NCBI RefSeq assembly: GCF_002197845.1
Contig: NZ_NIDE01000019.1
Span: 496,001 to 560,000 of the forward strand
Direction: 5' to 3'
Source: Fimbriiglobus ruber
Lineage (GTDB): Bacteria > Planctomycetota > Planctomycetia > Gemmatales > Gemmataceae
DNA: 64,000 bases
The notes below the pieces were generated by a model. That model had not been told where the DNA came from and ran no database searches. It saw only the letters and a list, made by a program, of their open reading frames with translations. This document shows positions 51,509-60,970 of this stretch, in pieces (position 1 is the stretch's first letter; the number at the start of each line of letters is the position of its first letter). The translations under genes were made by a program, and so were the position numbers.

Positions 51509-53137
51509 ATGCCCTCAATCAACGAAGCCCGCGTCCGGGCGGCCAACGACCGACCCGTCAACGAGGCCGGCGACTACGTGCTTTACTGGTGCCAGATGTT
51601 CCGCCGGTTGCACGCGAATCACGCCCTCGACCACGCGCTCCACTGGTCCCGGCGGCTCAAGAAGCCACTCGTCGTTTACGAAGGTCTCAAGCTGAATTAC
51701 CCGTGGGCCTGCGCCCGGTTTCACCAGTTCATGCTGGAAGGGATGCGCGACAACGCGGCCGCCGCGCAGCACCTCGGCGTTGCATATTGGCCGTTCGTCG
51801 AGACGCCCGGCGACACGGGCCGAGGGCTCGTGCGCAAACTCTGCGAGAAAGCCTGTCTCCTCGTCACCGACGACTACCCACAGTTCATCGTCCCGGCCCA
51901 GATTCGGGCCGTTGCCGCGGCGGTGGCGATCGCCGTTCACGCGATCGACGGCAACGGTACGGTGCCGCTCTCGAAGCTCGGACCGCCCACCGCAGCGGCG
52001 GCCCACCTGCGGCCGAAGTTGCACAAATTGTTCCCGGAAGCCTGGTCGCACAAGGCGGCCGTCGAACTGGATGTGCCCAAGGTCGCGAAGTCCAAACTGG
52101 ACTCGCCGTTCGCTTCATGGGAAGCGCCGAAGGACATTGCGATGTTCGTCAAAAAACTCCCCATCGATCACACCGTTCCCGCCGTACCCGACGTCGAGGG
52201 CGGAAGCCGGGCGGCGGCCGGGGCCGTGAAAGCGTTCGTGGACGATAAATTGTCCCGGTACGCGGACGGCCGCAACCAACCGGACGACCCGGCGGAGAAC
52301 GCCGCGAGCGGCTTGAGTTTTTACCTGCGCCACGGGCACGTCGGCATCGAGGAAGTATGTGCAGCCGTGTTGGAAGCCACCGGGAAATGGACCGCGGCCG
52401 AGATCAACCCGGCGACCCGCAACAAGGACGACTTCTTTTGCCGGGACGCCAACGTCAACAGCTTCCTGGACGAAGCCATCACGTGGCGGGACGTCGGTTA
52501 CCAGTGGAATTTCGCGCGGAACGTGGCCCTTTCGACCCAGAAGCCGTCACACTCGCATAAAAGCTGGCAGGCGGACCGGGACAAACACCCGTTGTTCAAC
52601 TTCCAGCACTACGATTTTTCGCCGCAATCTTCGTCCGGCACCCTCGACGCGGTGCTGCCGGAGTGGGCGAAGGCCAGCCTGGCGAAGCACGCCCGCGACC
52701 GGCGGCCGTTCCTGTACACGCTGGAACAGTTCGAGTCGGCCGATACGCACGACGACCTCTGGAACGCCGCCCAGCGCGAACTCGTCGCCACGGGGCGGAT
52801 TCACAACTACCTGCGGATGCTTTGGGGGAAGAAAGTTCTCGAATGGTCCGAGACGCCGGAAGAGGCCTACCGCGTCCTCGAACACCTCAACAACAAGTAC
52901 GCCCTCGACGGCCGCGACCCGAATTCTTACACGGGCATCCTCTGGTGCTTCGGCCTCTTCGATCGCCCCTGGCCGCCCGAGCGAAACGTCTTCGGATCGG
53001 TCCGGTACATGACCTCGGAAAGCACCGCGAAGAAATTCAAGTTGCAGGGGTATTACGATTACACGTCGCGGCTATCGACGGTGGCCGACGTGCGCGCGGG
53101 CAAAATCGCGGCACCCCGACCCGCCGGTTTATTCTGA
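51509..53137 (+). CDS. phr: Class II CPD photolyase
   Basis: The 542-aa protein is a class II cyclobutane-pyrimidine-dimer photolyase, which uses blue light and FADH- to split UV dimers. Typical blocks are DYVLYWCQMFRRLHANHALD, RLKKPLVVYEGLKLNYPWAC, RFHQFMLEGM, DDYPQFIVPAQI and SGLSFYLRHGHVGIEEV. The C-terminal FAD domain has YTLEQFESADTHDDLWNAAQ, RMLWGKKVLEW and NPxSYTGI-like DPNSYTGILWCFGLFDRPWP. The ATG at 51509 fits the start of the family; the frame is open 26 codons upstream. It is divergent from the ABC-2 genes. This class is rarer in bacteria than class I and is common in planctomycetes, animals and plants. Confidence 0.94.
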   Translation: MPSINEARVRAANDRPVNEAGDYVLYWCQMFRRLHANHALDHALHWSRRLKKPLVVYEGLKLNYPWACARFHQFMLEGMRDNAAAAQHLGVAYWPFVETPGDTGRGLVRKLCEKACLLVTDDYPQFIVPAQIRAVAAAVAIAVHAIDGNGTVPLSKLGPPTAAAAHLRPKLHKLFPEAWSHKAAVELDVPKVAKSKLDSPFASWEAPKDIAMFVKKLPIDHTVPAVPDVEGGSRAAAGAVKAFVDDKLSRYADGRNQPDDPAENAASGLSFYLRHGHVGIEEVCAAVLEATGKWTAAEINPATRNKDDFFCRDANVNSFLDEAITWRDVGYQWNFARNVALSTQKPSHSHKSWQADRDKHPLFNFQHYDFSPQSSSGTLDAVLPEWAKASLAKHARDRRPFLYTLEQFESADTHDDLWNAAQRELVATGRIHNYLRMLWGKKVLEWSETPEEAYRVLEHLNNKYALDGRDPNSYTGILWCFGLFDRPWPPERNVFGSVRYMTSESTAKKFKLQGYYDYTSRLSTVADVRAGKIAAPRPAGLF

Positions 53138-53177
53138 CTGGTTGTTCTTCCGATGGGGACGACCTTGTGAAGAGCCC

Positions 53178-53209
53178 CGGCACCGGGGAGCATAAGCTCC
53201 CCGGTGCCG
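53178..53209. terminator. Bidirectional stem-loop terminator
   Basis: CGGCACCGGGGAGC and GCTCCCCGGTGCCG form a perfect 14-bp stem with a 4-base loop (ATAA), between the convergent photolyase and ahcY genes. Confidence 0.82.
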
Positions 53210-53218
53210 AGACGCCGA

Positions 53219-54640
<1,422 letters not shown>

Positions 54641-54663
54641 GTTCAAAGTCTCCTAAACGATGA

Positions 54664-54745
54664 ACGGGCGCCGTTGCACGGTAGTAAGCCACCTCATCGA
54701 GCCTGGCAAGTACGCCAATGCGTCCCGTTGCAGCGCCCCTCGAAG
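54664..54745 (-). promoter_or_regulatory. SAH riboswitch controlling ahcY
   Basis: On the minus strand the leader reads TCGAGGGGCGCTGCAACGGG, then CCAGGCTCGA, then AACGGCGCCC. These are the three conserved blocks of the S-adenosylhomocysteine riboswitch. P1 forms between CGAG and CTCG, P2 from ACGC with GCGT plus GCAA with TTGC, and the pseudoknot from GGGCGC with GCGCCC. The 3' pseudoknot strand lies about 11 bases before AGGAG of ahcY, so SAH binding could free translation or stop a terminator. The position upstream of ahcY is the classic one. Confidence 0.9.
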
Positions 54746-55035
54746 ACGTGGTGTGGACTGGTCGGGTCTGAGCAATGCCTCGCTAGTGGGTCAGCAAATG
54801 GCAAATCGACCCGATTGAGGGCGACCTGACTTCGGAATTATCGGCACGGGCACCACGGGCGTCCAGACCTTTTCCTTTCAACGAGCGGGTCGGCGGCACG
54901 CTGGCCGCTCGGCCGGGGGCAGCACCTGAAATTTTAAAATCATGCGAAATCGAGGTTTTCCGCCGGTTGCGTCGTTCGCGTTCTGGCCGAGGTCCGATAG
55001 GTCATCTCGCAGGTCTTCCATCCCGACGCTCGCCG

Positions 55036-55188
55036 CCGGCGCTCGGCGCGGGTCTCCGACCCCGCCGTTCGGCCCGACCGCAGGTCTCCCGCCGCTCGCC
55101 CCCCTCGGACACCGCCTCCTCTTCTGGCGGGCATTGGAGACCTGCGGTCCGAAGAACGGCGGGGTCGGAGACCCGCGCCGAGCGCCGG
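55036..55188. repeat. Long palindromic element C (53-54-bp arms)
   Basis: Left arm 55036-55089 and right arm 55136-55188 are reverse complements except for a short mismatched patch with one indel. Each begins, from outside, CCGGCGCTCGGCGCGGGTCT. The gap is 46 bases. It is non-coding, between ahcY's leader and the DUF3455 gene. It has the size of elements A and B but a different core. Confidence 0.88.
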
Positions 55189-55354
55189 TGCAGGGGGCAA
55201 TTGCGACCGGATGGTTCTGCCCTTCCATTTCTGCCGCCTCATGAGCCCAATTTGAATGGTCCGGCGATCAAGTTTTCGCCACAATTACTTGGGAAGATGG
55301 TACTCGGGAACATTTCTGACAATTCGCGAACAAACAGATGGGAAGGAGATTTTT

Positions 55355-55885
55355 ATGATTCGCATTCTTGCACACGTTTTGTTATTCGCGGTCAGTTTGC
55401 AGGCACCAATCTCGGCCGCCGAGCCGGATGCTCCCAAAGAGTTGGCCGTCCCCGTCGGACACACGTTGGTGGCGACGGTGAAAGCCAAGGGTGTCCAGGT
55501 CTACAAGGCCGTCGAAGGGAAGACCGGGAAATGGGAGTGGATTCTCGACGGGCCGCTTGCCGACCTGTCGGACGAACAAGGCAAGCGTGTGGGTCGCCAC
55601 TATGACGGCCCGGCCTGGGAAGCCGCCGACGGAAGCAAGGTCGTTCGTGACACGGCGGAAGCAGTGAAGCAGAGTCCGGCACCCGATCCAAAAGCCGATA
55701 TCCCTTGGCTATTGGTCCGAGTGAAAGCAGCGGACGACACGCCTGGGGCTTTCGCTGGGGTGGTGTACATTCAACGGCTGAACACGGCCGGCGGGAAAGC
55801 ACCGGCCGACGCCCCGAAGCGTGCCGGAACCAAAATCGGTGTGCCCTACACGGCCGTGTACCAGTTGTGGGCCAAGGCCGGGTGA
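55355..55885 (+). CDS. Secreted DUF3455-like protein
   Basis: The ATG at 55355 has GGAAGGAG upstream and opens a signal peptide (MIRILAHVLLFAVSLQAPIS); the 33 extra codons before it are not supported. The 176-aa product has a mature domain with GKWEWILDGPLADLSDEQGK, VGRHYDGPAWEAADGSKVV, DIPWLLVRVKA and GVVYIQRLNTAGGKAP. This matches the DUF3455 family of small exported proteins. Function is not established. It stands alone; element C lies 166 bases upstream. Confidence 0.85.
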   Translation: MIRILAHVLLFAVSLQAPISAAEPDAPKELAVPVGHTLVATVKAKGVQVYKAVEGKTGKWEWILDGPLADLSDEQGKRVGRHYDGPAWEAADGSKVVRDTAEAVKQSPAPDPKADIPWLLVRVKAADDTPGAFAGVVYIQRLNTAGGKAPADAPKRAGTKIGVPYTAVYQLWAKAG

Positions 55886-55901
55886 CCCCGACGAGAACGG
55901 T

Positions 55902-56279
55902 TCATTCCTCGACCGACAGTGGGTTCCTCGCGAAAATCCATTCTTTGATCGGCGTCCCGTCGACGAGGTGCTTCTGCACGAACTCCGGCACGCGATCGGC
56001 CGTGAGATTTGCGTAGTACGTACCTTCCGGGTAAACGACGGCGAGTGGTCCGCTTTGGCACGCGCGGAGGCAGCCGACTTTGGTGCGGTAGCAGGAACGA
56101 TCGGGAGTTCCCGGCGACAGGCCGCGCTCCTTCAATTCCGCCTTCAAAGCTTCCCACGCGGCTGAGCCGACTTCGGACGAGCAGCACTGATCGCCGATGC
56201 ACAAGAACACGTGCCGCTGGTAACTGCCGATCCCGAGTTTGCCCGCGACCTCGGTCAGCTTTGCCATCTCCTTGCTCAC
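55902..56279 (-). CDS. Thioredoxin-fold [2Fe-2S] ferredoxin
   Basis: I start it at the GTG at 56279, which has GAGG 9 bases upstream; an ATG four codons on has a ribosome-binding site with no spacing. The 125-aa product has RHVFLCIGDQCCSSEVG and SCYRTKVGCLRACQSGPLAV, giving the Cys ligands of the thioredoxin-like ferredoxin family (as in NuoE or Aquifex Fd). The closing TYYANLTADRVPEFVQKHL is also typical. It should carry one electron in the cytosol. It is convergent with the DUF3455 gene; P-II lies upstream on the same strand with a 159-base gap, so it may be separate. Confidence 0.88.
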   Translation of the reverse strand: MSKEMAKLTEVAGKLGIGSYQRHVFLCIGDQCCSSEVGSAAWEALKAELKERGLSPGTPDRSCYRTKVGCLRACQSGPLAVVYPEGTYYANLTADRVPEFVQKHLVDGTPIKEWIFARNPLSVEE

Positions 56280-56438
56280 GGTCCGATTCCTCGTCGCGAC
56301 GTTTCGTTCGTGCATTCCGTCCTGGCGTCTTATCTCGTGTCGCGCGACTCGACCACCGCGCAAAAGCGAGCCGGCCGACGGTCCGCGCGCTCGTCGCGCG
56401 GGGGCCGCCGGCCGGTCAGGCTCATGGAGTCGTGCGCC

Positions 56439-56792
56439 TTACGGCCCGATCGCGTCCGGGCCGCGTTCGCCGGTCCGGATGCGGACGGCGTCGTCGAGGC
56501 CGAGGACGAAGATCTTGCCGTCGCCGATGTTGCCGGTGTCGCCGGTGCGGGCCGCGTGGACGATCGCCTCGACGGTCGCGTCGACGAACGCCTCGTTCAC
56601 CGCGATTTCCAGCTTCACCTTCGGGAGCAACCGGATCTGGACCTCGGACCCGCGGTACACTTCCGTGTACCCGCGCTGGCGGCCGCACCCGCGGACGTCG
56701 CTCACGGTCATGAGGTACACGTCCGTCTCGGCGAGTGCCTGCTGCACGTCTTCCAATTTCTCCGGGCGGATGATCGCAACAATCAGTTTCAC
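56439..56792 (-). CDS. glnK: P-II nitrogen regulatory protein lacking Tyr51, GTG start
   Basis: The 117-aa protein is a P-II signal protein (GlnB/GlnK), which senses ATP/ADP and 2-oxoglutarate and plugs or frees Amt. It has KLIVAIIRPEKLEDVQQAL, the T-loop GCGRQRGYTEVYRGSEVQIR (residues 35-54), LPKVKLEIAV, and GDGKIFVLGLDDAVRIRTGE. Gln39 and Lys58, used for 2-oxoglutarate, are present. Position 51, the Tyr that GlnD uridylylates in proteobacteria, is Val here; Ser49 is kept. So control is probably by ligands only, or by another modification. It follows amt on the same strand, as in glnK-amtB pairs. Confidence 0.93.
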   Translation of the reverse strand: MKLIVAIIRPEKLEDVQQALAETDVYLMTVSDVRGCGRQRGYTEVYRGSEVQIRLLPKVKLEIAVNEAFVDATVEAIVHAARTGDTGNIGDGKIFVLGLDDAVRIRTGERGPDAIGP

Positions 56793-56892
56793 TTCACCCT
56801 CGAATCAGGTGTGTTGGTTTGGGGAGTGGAGTTGGGATTCGGAGGTCGGCCCCGGGCCACACGTCCTCGGGGCGATGGTTATTTGCGGAACA

Positions 56893-56919
56893 CCCCCCCG
56901 TCGCGAATCGACGGGGGGG
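56893..56919 (-). terminator. Stem-loop between amt and glnK (attenuator-like)
   Basis: A perfect 11-bp stem (seven C then GTCG, pairing with CGAC then seven G) with a 5-base loop lies 20 bases after the amt stop and 100 bases before glnK. It may reduce or adjust readthrough into glnK, or protect the 3' end. Confidence 0.65.
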
Positions 56920-56938
56920 ATACTCGCAAGGGTTACGG

Positions 56939-59422
56939 TTACGCCGGGGTGACCTTGATGGCCTTTCCGGGCAACCGCTTCTTGAGCAAGGTCTCCAGCT
57001 TCGCGATCAGGGCCGCGTGGTCGCCGCCGCGGAGCCGGAACTTGGTCCCGCTCAGCGTCGTGACGTGCGGGTAGACGGCGAGGAAGTTCGGGTCGGCCGG
57101 GTGGTCGCTCGGCTGACAGAGGGCGTTCCACACGGTCTTGAGTTCCGCGTGGGTGACCCCGTCGACCGACACCTCGAACCGGCCGTTGCCCTTCGGCGAG
57201 GTCGCGGCCCGCGGTTCGGACGTTCCCGCCCGAATCGTTTCGGTCGCGAACCCGAAGTCGAAGCCGACTTCGCCGTGTTCGGAGTGGTCGAGCCCCTCGG
57301 TCTCGTCCTTCTTGCTCGTCGAGAAGTTCCCGAGCGTAATCACGTGCGTGAGTAAGACCAGGATCGCACTGACGACGAACGCGAACCCGACCGAGATCGA
57401 AGCGGCTTTCACCTGAATAAAGAACTGGCTGTACGGCCCCTTCTTGTCCTTGCCGTCGTGTTCCTTGTCGTCCTGCTTGTCGATGATGGCCTGGAGCTTG
57501 TCTGATTCGTCCTTCAAACTCTTCGCGGTCGCGGCCGCATCGTCGACGACCGCCTGGACGTCGGCCAAGGGTTTTTTCTCGTCGTCCAGGGCCTTCTTGG
57601 CTTCGTCCAATTTCTTGGTGGCCTCGGCCGCATCACCCTTGGCGTCGGTGATCTTCTTGACTTCCGCTTCGGCGTCCGCAACTTTCTTCTCGGCCTCTTC
57701 GACTTTCTTCTTCGGTTCGTCGAGCTTCTTGGCCTCTTCGGCGGCCTTCTTATCAGCTTCGGGAAGTTCCTTCTTGATCTCTTCGACTCGGGCGCGACTC
57801 CACTTCCACGCGAACGGTCCGTCGCCGCCACTACTCGCCCCGCCGGGATTGATTGCCGTTGAACAGAACAACCCGGTCAACACGGCACCCACAAACCCAC
57901 CGATCCCGTGAACCCCGAAGGCGTCGAGAGAGTCGTCATACTTGAACAACCCCTTCAGCCACACGGCAATGTAGCAGATCAGGGCTGCCGCCAGACCGAT
58001 GACAATGCCGCCCCAGACGTAAACGTATCCGGATGCAGGCGTCACCGCTACGAGTCCAGCAACGATCCCGGAAGCGAGGCCGAGGGCTGTCGGCTTACCC
58101 TTGTGCAGCCACTCGATCAGCATCCACCCGAGGCCGGCAGCAGCCGCTGCGGCTTGCGTGGCGGTGAAAGCGGACGCCGCTTGATACGTGCTCGCCGTTG
58201 CACTGCCGCCGTTGAAGCCGAACCAACCGAACCACAACAACCCGGCTCCGAGGAGGGTCAGGACCATGCTATTCGGGTGGATTGCGGTCTTCGGGTAGCC
58301 GTCCCGGCGGCGCAACACGAGACACGCGGCAAACCCGGCCATGCCGGCCGCGATGTGAACGACGGTCCCACCCGCGAAGTCGAGAGCGCCCAGCTTGCCG
58401 AGGAAGCCGATCGCATTGCTGCCGCGCTTGGCCACGAGTACGGAAGGATCGAACCAGTCGAACGCCCAGACCATATGGGCGAGCGGACAGTAGACGAAAC
58501 TCACCCAAAGGATCATGAAGATACAGAACGGCCAGAAACGAATTCGCTCGGCGATCGCCCCGCTGATGAGTGCCGGGGTGATGATCGCGAACATCCCCTG
58601 GAACATCACGTGAACGTAGACCGGGATGTTGTAGCCGGGTAAAAATTGGTCGGCCGCGACGCCTTTCAAACAGAACAGATCCCAACTCCAACCGATCACC
58701 CCGCCGTCTTCGACCCCGAGGAAATTAATCTTGATCTGAGACGGCCCGAACGCCAACCCGTAGCCGAAGACGATCCAGAACACGCCGACGACTGCCAAGG
58801 CGGCCATGCTCTGCATCATGGTTGCTAGCACGTTTTTGCGGCGGACCATACCGCCGTAAAACAGAGCCAGACCGGGAACCATGAACATGACAAACGCGCT
58901 GGAGGTCAACATCCAGGACGTGTCACCTTTTTTCTTAGCGTCGTCGCCGAAACTCTTACCATCGTTGGCAGTCGACTTCACCTCGTCGAGGGTCTTTTTC
59001 GTTTCATCGACCGTCTTCTTGGTCTCGGCGAAGTCGCCGATCCCTTTCATGGATACTTGCAGAGCATCGACGGTCTTCTTGACTTCGTCACCGGTTTTGC
59101 CGGCGGCCTCGGCTTTGGTCGCCGCCGACAGAGCCTCTTTCTTCAACTCCGCCAATGCCTTTTCGGATTCCGCTGCTGACTTCTTCGTCTCTTCCAGTTC
59201 CGTCTTGGTCGCGGCGAGTTCTTTCTTGAACTCGGCGAGCGTTTTCTTGAGGTCGGGCGCCTTTTCTTTTTCTTTCTCCTTGTCTGTGTCCTCAACCTGT
59301 GCCACTTTTTTCTTGGTGGTCTTCGGGGTTGGGTTCTCTTCTTGGGAAACCACCGGCCCGCACAATAGCATGGCACAGGCGGCTACAAATGGAATCATCA
59401 ACCATCGTCGAGAGGAGGTCAT
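56939..59422 (-). CDS. amt: Ammonium transporter with two added coiled coils and a C-terminal domain
   Basis: The 827-aa protein is about twice the usual Amt length. A signal peptide (MIPFVAACAMLLCGPVVS) and a Lys/Glu coiled coil (about 35-160) lead into the Amt core. The core has ALFYGGMVRRKNVLATMMQS, DFAGGTVVHIAAGMAG (Asp160 and the first pore His), WFGFNGGSA and AFGVHGIGGFVGAVLTG (second pore His). Between TM10 and TM11 a second coiled coil of about 130 residues is inserted (about 527-660). After TM11 comes the GlnK-binding tail GLDHSEHGEVGFDF and an extra domain of 80 residues (748-827). With Amt topology both coils should be periplasmic and the tail cytosolic. The ATG at 59422 has AGGGG 7 bases upstream. 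Confidence 0.93.
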   Translation of the reverse strand: MTSSRRWLMIPFVAACAMLLCGPVVSQEENPTPKTTKKKVAQVEDTDKEKEKEKAPDLKKTLAEFKKELAATKTELEETKKSAAESEKALAELKKEALSAATKAEAAGKTGDEVKKTVDALQVSMKGIGDFAETKKTVDETKKTLDEVKSTANDGKSFGDDAKKKGDTSWMLTSSAFVMFMVPGLALFYGGMVRRKNVLATMMQSMAALAVVGVFWIVFGYGLAFGPSQIKINFLGVEDGGVIGWSWDLFCLKGVAADQFLPGYNIPVYVHVMFQGMFAIITPALISGAIAERIRFWPFCIFMILWVSFVYCPLAHMVWAFDWFDPSVLVAKRGSNAIGFLGKLGALDFAGGTVVHIAAGMAGFAACLVLRRRDGYPKTAIHPNSMVLTLLGAGLLWFGWFGFNGGSATASTYQAASAFTATQAAAAAAGLGWMLIEWLHKGKPTALGLASGIVAGLVAVTPASGYVYVWGGIVIGLAAALICYIAVWLKGLFKYDDSLDAFGVHGIGGFVGAVLTGLFCSTAINPGGASSGGDGPFAWKWSRARVEEIKKELPEADKKAAEEAKKLDEPKKKVEEAEKKVADAEAEVKKITDAKGDAAEATKKLDEAKKALDDEKKPLADVQAVVDDAAATAKSLKDESDKLQAIIDKQDDKEHDGKDKKGPYSQFFIQVKAASISVGFAFVVSAILVLLTHVITLGNFSTSKKDETEGLDHSEHGEVGFDFGFATETIRAGTSEPRAATSPKGNGRFEVSVDGVTHAELKTVWNALCQPSDHPADPNFLAVYPHVTTLSGTKFRLRGGDHAALIAKLETLLKKRLPGKAIKVTPA

Positions 59423-59515
59423 GCAGTGCCCCTTGTTGCAGGGAAAGGCCAAAGGCTCCTATTCACAGCGCACGAGTCGAAGCGAGTATCGGCGTCAAGT
59501 GAATGCGAAGAATTA

Positions 59516-59531
59516 AGCAGAGAGAATGCCA
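59516..59531 (-). promoter_or_regulatory. Candidate sigma-54 promoter for amt-glnK
   Basis: On the minus strand TGGCATTCTCTCTGCT shows GG and GC separated by exactly 10 bases, as in the -24/-12 consensus TGGCAC-N5-TTGCA, about 95 bases before the amt ATG. Amt-glnK operons are often under NtrC and sigma-54. Confidence 0.5.
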
Positions 59532-59870
59532 ACAAACCTGCGCGGAAGTTTTAGTTGCTAACTGCTTGATTGTGAAGAACTTGCGAAAAGCGATTGCCTA
59601 GATTACCATTCCTGATCACTTCTCTGCTTGCCTTTTTCTTGTGCAGTAACTGATTAATTATTGAGCCAAAGATACTCTGCCATATCTTGGCGCTGCTTAC
59701 GAGATGCGCACTTTTTGTCGCTCTTCGCCCGGTTATCAGTGAAGTTCCCTGGATGCGGTTTTTTTCCAAACCTAATTACTAATCACGGGTCGCATTTCTG
59801 AAAGGAAAACGGGATTTCGATGACTAAGGGGAGGGCAGTTTGATGAGTTAATCAGCTGTGAGGAACAGAT
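59532..59870. other. AT-rich divergent region between amt and redoxin genes
   Basis: About 340 bases, clearly more AT-rich than the genes around it, with no supported reading frame. It should hold upstream activator sites for amt and the promoter for the redoxin gene. I could not pick a convincing NtrC palindrome by eye. Confidence 0.4.
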
Positions 59871-60413
59871 ATGAACAAGTTATCAGGAGTGCTGTTTTGC
59901 ATTCTCCTCCTCGGAAATGGAGCATCAGCTGTCGAAGAACCGGGCGACCTGTCAAAACCGCAGCCCGCGCCCGAACTGGTGAAGGTCAGTGACTGGATCA
60001 ACACGAAGCCGGTTCGGCTCGCGGACCTCAAGGGCCGAGTCGTTGTGGTCCACTTTTGGACGCGGGGATGCATCAACTGTGCTCACAATTACCCGCATTA
60101 CCGCAAATGGACGACCGCTTACAAAGATAAGAACGTGACGATTCTGGGAATTCATACCCCCGAATTTGAAGGTGAAAAGAGTGCGGACGCGATACGAAAA
60201 GCGATGAAGGAGCATCATCTCACCTTTCCGGTCGCCGTCGATAATGAAGGCGCGAACTGGTCGGCCTGGCGCAACCGCTACTGGCCGTGCGTTTACGTTG
60301 TGGACAAAAAAGGGATCGTGAAGTACCGCTGGGAAGGAGAACTCGGCGAAAAAGGCGAAGCCTGGGTTCGCGAACGAATCGACACCCTTCTGGCTGACGA
60401 GAAGAAGGACTGA
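59871..60413 (+). CDS. Exported TlpA-like thiol-disulfide redoxin
   Basis: The 180-aa protein has a signal peptide (MNKLSGVLFCILLLGNGASA) and a thioredoxin fold of the TlpA/AhpC-TSA type. It has VSDWINTKPVRLADLKGRVV, VVHFWTRGCINCAHNYPHYR (active-site CxxC as CINC), TILGIHTPEFEGEK, and NRYWPCVYVVDKKGIVKYR with a cis-Pro region. It should reduce or oxidise thiols in the periplasm, for instance for cytochrome c maturation or peroxide defence. A strong stem-loop follows 66 bases after the stop. The mature N-terminus keeps no extra domain. Confidence 0.92.
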   Translation: MNKLSGVLFCILLLGNGASAVEEPGDLSKPQPAPELVKVSDWINTKPVRLADLKGRVVVVHFWTRGCINCAHNYPHYRKWTTAYKDKNVTILGIHTPEFEGEKSADAIRKAMKEHHLTFPVAVDNEGANWSAWRNRYWPCVYVVDKKGIVKYRWEGELGEKGEAWVRERIDTLLADEKKD

Positions 60414-60479
60414 TGACTTCGGCAACAAATCCGTGCGCCGCGACGATCAGGATGGTGTGGAGTTGTGTCGGTAAACGAA

Positions 60480-60510
60480 GGCACCCCTCCGGGGGGGTAG
60501 GAGGGGTGCC
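60480..60510 (+). terminator. Stem-loop terminator after the redoxin gene
   Basis: GGCACCCCTCC and GGAGGGGTGCC form a perfect 11-bp stem with a 9-base loop, followed by TGTGGGAATGATTT. Confidence 0.82.
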
Positions 60511-60970
60511 TGTGGGAATGATTTCTGACTGGTGTGCTGACGTGTCGGGGAAAGGGGGTGGGAGAGAGGGGGAAATTCTCTCCCGTCAGTTCTTGGTCAC
60601 ATGATCCGGGGGGAGGATCAAGGACCGCGGCCGTGTCCTGGTCGCGATGGGGGAAGCGTCACCTTGGGGGAAGGGTCGGCTACTCGCGGTCGAGACACCA
60701 CTCCGAACCACTCGGCGGTTGTTCGGAACGATTAAACATAAAGCAGGTGCCGTGCCAAGGAACGAATCCGGCCCCATCGGTCAACAAGAGGAATGACACT
60801 AGATAAGGTAAGTGTTGAGTTTAAGACCGAAATACAGCCGAGGAAGAAACCAGATCGATACCGCGCGAACAATGAAAAATCCGGAAAATGTAATTTCTAC
60901 CGCGTGCAATGACCGGGTGGTAAGAATGGTTTACAACTGACGGCTCTTACGCTGTTTATCCAGTCAATTC
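60511..60970. other. Intergenic region with no recognised feature
   Basis: About 460 bases with only short, weak open frames on both strands and no repeat shared with the rest of the window. The part from 60790 to 60900 is AT-rich. It may be the decayed remainder of the gene whose start survives at 60971-61085. Confidence 0.35.
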
